A stretch of 64,000 nt of DNA from Nomia melanderi (lineage: Eukaryota > Arthropoda > Insecta > Hymenoptera > Halictidae). The notes below the pieces were generated by a model. The model did not search any database. It was not told where the DNA came from and saw only the letters and a list, made by a program, of their open reading frames with translations. The DNA lies in contig NC_135002.1 of NCBI RefSeq assembly GCF_051020985.1, forward strand, positions 5,642,001-5,706,000. Direction: 5' to 3'. The translations under genes and the position numbers were made by a program. Shown one piece after another: positions 59,278 to 64,000 of the stretch (position 1 is its first letter; each line of letters begins with the position of its first letter).

Positions 59278-59657
59278 TTAACGCTGCGACTACCGAATGG
59301 ATCAAACTGACCTATCCCTGAACTCTTCTTTGAGCATTATTCAAACGATAATAGATGCTTCCGTGGATTACCGAAGAAACGCGAGTCGGAATCTTAACCC
59401 TTCGCGAACGAATCTTGACATTTCAAGTTTTCAGACTGAGTCGCAAATAAAGGATTTAATTACTCGAACAGCAAGAGATTAGTGTGTCGTTTTTTTCTAT
59501 TGTTGAGCGACTGATATATATTTTAGATTCGTCTGCTGAAGGTTTCTATATTTCGAAGAATCTTCGTTCGTAAGGGGTTAATAGGCGCTAGAGTTGCGAG
59601 TTGAGGAGAATCTGAGAAAGTTAATTATTGTTGACTGCTCAGTAGTCCTGGTGTTAA
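59278..59657 (+). mobile_element. Family H MITE copy H4, split by a family A insert
   Basis: It starts TTAACGCTGCGACTACCGAA, then CTGACCTATCCCTGAACTC and GAGCATTATTCAAACGATAA follow H1. The left half has lost about 50 bp relative to H1. A family A copy occupies 59394-59581. The right end GTTGACTGCTCAGTAGTCCT then GGTGTTAA matches the H1 and H3 right ends. Confidence 0.65.
59394..59581 (-). mobile_element. TTAA-bounded MITE, family A copy A4, nested in H4
   Basis: It begins TTAACCCTTCGCGAACGAAT and ends ATCTTCGTTCGTAAGGGGTT then AA. Internal blocks GATTTAATTACTCGAACAGC, AAGAGATTAGTGTG and TTTTTCTATTGTTGAGC match A1 read in reverse. It therefore sits in H in the opposite orientation to A1. 188 bp with both TTAA sites intact. 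Confidence 0.75.
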
Positions 59658-60027
59658 CAGAAGTATGCGGTATGTTTATTTTGTTGTTAATAGAGTGGAT
59701 CTAATTAGCGTGTAGTCATTTCGACGTTGCGTCGAAGTGATCGTGAAATGAGAATTTGCAATGGTCTGGTAAAAGGTTGTCGAAAACGTACTTGACGAAG
59801 CTCGATCTTGGAAATGAAATTCCTCTGGGAATTTCCTTGAAGTATGTCAAGACATCTTTCTACCCCCTTCAGTTTTGTCACGTAAAATCTTCCAGTTAGC
59901 GAAATCCTTTTTCAATCTCGCTTCTCAGGAAATTATCCCTGAAAATAGAATTTCCGAGAAAATCTTCATCTCGGTTACCGATCCCAACATTCGCGAACGA
60001 AAGAACGCAGGAGGGTTCGCGAATCTA
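59658..60027. other. Unassigned short stretch
   Basis: AT-rich to moderate DNA, no gene or repeat boundary recognised. The 110-residue frame at 59875-60207 runs into a family E fragment and lacks an ATG at its start. Confidence 0.35.
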
Positions 60028-60067
60028 AGTGGTGCAATATTGGAGCCTACAGAGTTGAAAGGGTTAA
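60028..60067 (-). mobile_element. Family E terminal fragment, copy E3
   Basis: GGTGCAATATTGGAGCCTAC then AGAGTTGAAAGGGTTAA is the reverse complement of the first ~38 bp of E1 (ACTCTGTAGGCTCCAATATT then GCACC). Only this terminus is recognisable. Confidence 0.75.
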
Positions 60068-61145
60068 TTTTTATATTGTATTATGACATATCTTATAAGA
60101 TAACGCATCAACTATTAAAGAAGCACAAATACGAGCGGAAAGGGAAGAATCCCGAACTCGACTCCAGGTATTCCGAGCTTCGCGGAACGCGAGCAAATTT
60201 TCATTAGACCGGTGAAATATGTCCGTCGCCGGGGTGGACGGCGGGTCGAGGCAATTCCAGGACACGTTGCGACGCGTAAGAAAACGATTGCAGCCATCAG
60301 CGACCGGCACAGCGAGGGATGTCGCGGCCGGCGGGGGTGACCGCGCTACGTCACGGCTCTGAAACGACTTTCCGCGACTTTCCTGCCCCGCCGTGCCCCT
60401 TTTTGTCCCGTGCTCGCCCCGCGGGAAATACCAGCGACGGCAACGACGCTCTGTACGCCCCGCGAGATTGGATTCCCGGCGACGATGTAGACGCCGAAGA
60501 CGAAACGGCCGCGGAGCGAGGGGAAGGAGGACGCGGAAGGATCGCGAGACGCAGCGGCGCGCCGCGCTGTTGCAGACAGACGGCGCGGGGATCGTGACGG
60601 GGACGTAATTGCGAGACAGAATTATTTGCTCGCGTTTCCCCGCAACTCGCCCCGGACGTCGCGGTGGATTGCTGCGACGACCGCTCGCTATCAGAAGAAA
60701 CGGATCCGTTGTTTCGCAGACGAGTTACAGGGATCGGGAAGCGGATTGGATCGGAGTGTGCTCTCCGCCCTGGGTTCTGTGGATCTCGGAATTGTTCGGA
60801 TGTTGAGCTTTATGGTATCGCGTGGAGATATCGGCGAACCAAGCTATTAGCGAATTGGTATTGCGTTCTTGTATTGGGCGAACGTTGTAATTCTCTTCTC
60901 GAGCGCGTCCGCGACGAGAGTAGTCATTTCTGTTTTCGACTTCGCGATTCACGCTCGGGCCCTACGACGTTTTACAGTGATAGGGTTAGTAAGAGGGTTG
61001 TTTCACCAAAAAAATATAATTTCACACTTTAAAGTGCAATGTTAAAATAAAACGATGATTCGGACAATTTTTTTGATTCTTTTGCTTCTCAGCCGATAGC
61101 GGTGAGTGCCCTACTGTCATTTTTGGGCGCGTAACAAATTCAGTT
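60068..61145. other. CpG-dense segment without a supported gene
   Basis: The GC-rich part is 60180-60980. The frame at 60319-60597 has an ATG but encodes Arg/Gly/Ala-rich sequence whose register shifts give equally open frames. No domain, splice pair or RNA gene is convincing. Confidence 0.4.
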
Positions 61146-61390
61146 CTATCGAGATTCTGTAAAAAGTACCGTGAGTTGCTAAGAACTCACTCGTGACGTC
61201 TTAGAAGCAGAAACAATTGCGAGAAATCCAATGGTAAATCCGAAAACTGCTGTCGTGCTGTTCGTCACGCGATTAGGGTGCGTGAGCACCTCAGCGAATC
61301 ATATAATACCCGAAACGAAGATCCGTGAGGGGCGTGCTTCGGATATGACCACTCAAACAAGAGTCATTTCACCCTTGCTTCATTGATTAA
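61146..61390 (+). repeat. Dispersed repeat family K, copy K2
   Basis: Homologous in the same orientation to 38741-39005. The clearest shared blocks are GATTAGGGTGCGTGAGC (K1 GCTTAGTGTGCGCGAGC), CAGCGAATCAT, GGGGCGTGCTTCGGATATGA then CCACTCAAACAAGAGT (K1 AAGGCGTGCGCCTTAGAATC then TGACCACTTAGACGAGAGT). The long inverted arms of K1 are degraded here. Conservation looks roughly 60-65% over 240 bp. No coding frame is shared between the copies. Confidence 0.6.
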
Positions 61391-63171
61391 TTCTTGATAG
61401 TCATCCTCGAATTTCCAGCGCGTAACAGATATTACCTCGTGTCTCCTTTAAAAATACATTCTTACCAAAATATTGACGCGTAAACGTTTATATCGCTTAT
61501 AAAAAGGAAAGGCAGTGGCAACGAATCGTCAAAATGTATTTTCCGATGATACCCAATTCTCTTCGCTTAATTAAACTCGTTTTCAAATCGAGCCGCATAC
61601 CTCGTCACCGAGGGCAGCTGCCAACTTTTTCATTCATACGGGGCCTGCGTATTTCACGGTTACCCAGATGCAATTGCGGCTCGCCCCTGCCGCGAATTAC
61701 CGGATTAATAAATTGCGAAGGCCGGTAACACGCAAATATTAACGCTTCGGAGCAACCCGCTGGCGGAACGGCAATAAAATCTCGCGGTCGACCGGCGCGG
61801 GGGTGTCCCGGGGGCGGGAGCGCAAAACATTCGAACGCCCCGTAATCCGGGACACATGCGGCCCCGTTATTTACGCCGCGCGCTGCCTCTGCCCGCCGGA
61901 ATTCTCGAAATTCTCGAGCAACGTTAAATCGCCTCTGCGCTGGGTCCGCTCTCGCCGTATAAATCGAGGACCGCTCACCTGTCTGCTCTTCCTCGTCCCC
62001 TTTCCGCCGACTTCCATCACCGAAAACCGCTTACCTCGCATAAGAAACAGACTCCTTTCCCCGGCCCGCTGGAAAATAGAGCGTGAAAGGTGGATCATGC
62101 CGCAGCCATGTCGCGTGTTTACGTTTGCATCGCGTGAACCTGCGGAGGAACTGCGAGACATGGCTTTCCGAGTTGATAGGGAGAGAGATTTTTCCGGGAA
62201 CGTTCTTCCGAAGATGATTCACGGAAATATTCGAAAATTTGTATGTTTGTTTTGTTACTTTTCCAATGTTTCAATTAACTTTCCGATGTTATTGGAACGT
62301 TTATTGCTTTCTGCTCGGTCGAGTGAAACGTGGGTGGAATAATTGCACGTTGGTTCTAAATAAACATTAAAATATTGAAGTTTTTTGTTGTACATCGGTT
62401 TCCTGTTACATCAATAGTTTCTGATTGTTGTGTTACAACTTGAGAGTTGGAAAGAGGCACTTTAATTCGTATTATTTTAAATACACCAGTTAAGAGGAAA
62501 TAATTAGACGCGAAGAATCGCATCGAAGCAAATCGGCGCTTGAAGGATTTCAACCGACGGACGTTCATCGATTCGAGACTCGATATTACTTTCCTCCGGC
62601 GAGCGGCGACCGGAAGCACGCGCTTCCACGGAGGAACTTCAACGCGGAAAAGTTTAACGAACAGGCTAGACAAGGAAAAACGCGAAACCACCGTTTCTCG
62701 TCTATTTCGGTTTCCCGAGATTGTCAACGGTCTCGCGAACGGTGCTCGTGGGACCGGACGCGTTGCGAAAGAAGTTCCAGCGACGTCGATCCGTCGACTT
62801 TTCCTTCTAACGGCGACGTCTCGAGACCTGAACCCCTGCCCGCAAAAACTATCCGGAATAACCGGTCACCGCAGACCGGCTTTACGCGCTCGAGCGAAAT
62901 AACGCGGTTGAATTCGTTAATTAGCCGATCCTAATCGAGTCGCCCGTAAACCTGGCACAGGCTCGCGACCCGAACGATCGCTAAACTTCAAAATTTAGAA
63001 AATCACGTTAAACAATCTTCGGAAATACGCCCAATCACGAGAGAGCAAAATGTTTCTTCTACAGTGTGAAATAATGGTATTTACATAACGCACCCAGTAA
63101 TTGATAATTAAGCATTATCGATTCGATCTCAGTAATTTGATTTAAATTACAGTAACACTATAATTCTTCAA
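61391..63171. other. Unassigned stretch with GC-rich segment
   Basis: CpG-dense DNA at 61590-62200 and AT-rich DNA elsewhere. The 179-residue frame at 61803-62342 overlaps minus-strand frames and has no domain. No RNA gene or mobile-element pair was recognised. Confidence 0.4.
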
Positions 63172-63397
63172 TTAACCCTTTGAACTCTGCAGGCTCCAAT
63201 ACCGCACCAGTTATAATATTTCAATGAATCTTAAAGAAACTACCCTAACATTATTCGATTTTCCACACATCCAAATTTTGTACTAACAAGGAAAATAAAA
63301 GATCGAAGGAAGGTTACATTTCTCATTTTCACTGAGAATACTGTAAAAATTAGTTGCAATTGCTGATTACAAAACAACCCGGAGTGCTAAGGGTTAA
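63172..63397 (+). mobile_element. TTAA-bounded MITE, family E copy E2
   Basis: The 226 bp copy begins TTAACCCTTTGAACTCTGCA and ends GGAGTGCTAAGGGTTAA, with both TTAA sites intact. It matches E1 from end to end with scattered substitutions and small indels. The ends share the CCCTTTG start with families A and G. Confidence 0.85.
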
Positions 63398-64000
63398 CTC
63401 GCAAGAAAATCCCTCGAATTCTCTTCATTCTTCACGATACGTGCGTACAGAATAGAAGATCGAAGCGTATCATTCTTTTTTCGTAGTTACAACTTCAGCT
63501 TCCCAAGTTGTAAAGTCCACCGTTAGCTTCTCGTCGATCGAGATCGCGTTCCTCTCGCGAGCACTGAGTTCGATTAATTAAAACGAACATCCGTCTCGCC
63601 GGCTCTCCCGCGTCCTTTTGTCAATTTCGATCGGCCATTGAATGGTCCGCGGATACAATTAAGAATTTGCCGTTCGCGTTTCGCGAGTCGGCGCGCCGTT
63701 ATCGGTTTTACGAAGTTCGGCCCGCGACGGGACGATATTGGCTCTGTCGGACGCCGCGCGGCGCGGGGGAAAGTTCGACGCAATTTTCTATGGGTTTTTA
63801 TTCCACTCGCGTCCCGACGGAACTGGAGGCTTTCATAGGGGAATCAAGTCCCCGGTTAATTACAGTGTCCGTCGATTACCGCGGAAACGTCAATAATTCC
63901 ATAAACATCCGCGACAGACTAGACTTTTATGGTCGGTCCACAAAAACTTGGAATTGACAGTTATCTCGTTTGTCGCGGAGTTTATTGCCCCTGAGTCAGC
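63398..64000. other. Unassigned right edge of the window
   Basis: GC-rich DNA at 63520-63860 with overlapping frames on both strands. No gene, RNA or repeat was recognised. Confidence 0.35.

Noticed and set aside
61803..62342. 179-residue frame on the plus strand
   Set aside because: GC-rich DNA with overlapping minus-strand frames and no recognisable domain.

Overview
This window looks like non-coding nuclear DNA from an insect, most likely a hymenopteran such as a bee. The reasons are a GC mosaic that switches every 0.5-3 kb, CpG and TCGA that are not depleted even in the GC-rich stretches, no long protein-coding frames, and many short inverted-repeat elements bounded by TTAA. The species call is inference; no marker gene is present. 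The open frames are short, rich in Arg/Ser/Pro, mostly within GC-rich DNA and often open on both strands at once. I take nearly all of them as chance. The window could be a gene desert or one very large intron.

The only gene-derived sequence I recognise is a broken copy of an MCFD2-like EF-hand protein (about 56822-57074, + strand). It has an in-frame TAA, compensating frameshifts and an intact C-terminal EF-hand, so I call it a pseudogene. One small intact frame at 43825-44019 encodes a good signal-peptide-like sequence and is kept as a weak candidate.

Most of the structure is repetitive. At least nine families of short (140-245 bp) TTAA-bounded elements occur, named A to J here (K is a separate family). 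Most begin CCC or CAC straight after TTAA, as piggyBac-type MITEs do, and no transposase is seen. Family A (CCCTTTGCGGACGAA ends) is at 4.9, 43.3, 58.4 and 59.4 kb. Family B (CACTAGGTTTACGG) is at 8.6, 32.0, 36.7, 36.9, 40.7, 48.9 and 56.2 kb. Family C (CCACTTGCGCTGGAA) is at 26.1 and 56.4 kb, D at 21.3 and 49.0 kb, and E at 39.7, 60.0 and 63.2 kb. Single copies are F (7.8 kb), G (31.6 kb), I (35.3 kb) and J (21.0 kb). Family H is at 33.0, 48.2, 58.3 and 59.3 kb. Several elements abut while sharing one TTAA, and two H copies each carry an A copy inside in opposite orientations. A separate ~260 bp family, K, at 38.7 and 61.1 kb has no TTAA ends; one copy has long inverted arms.

Tandem repeats are the second theme. 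They are an eroded ~118 bp array at the left edge, a 29 bp array (2.0 kb), a clustered AAAATTGCC motif (10.3 kb), a 33 bp array (13.5 kb), an eroded ~34 bp minisatellite directly followed by a 16 bp minisatellite (44.7-46.1 kb), and a young 160 bp triplication ending in an inverted fragment (52.1-52.5 kb). Short microsatellites and palindromes lie at 35.05, 38.04, 40.4 and 48.7 kb. I found no rRNA, tRNA, CRISPR array or bacterial-type operon.
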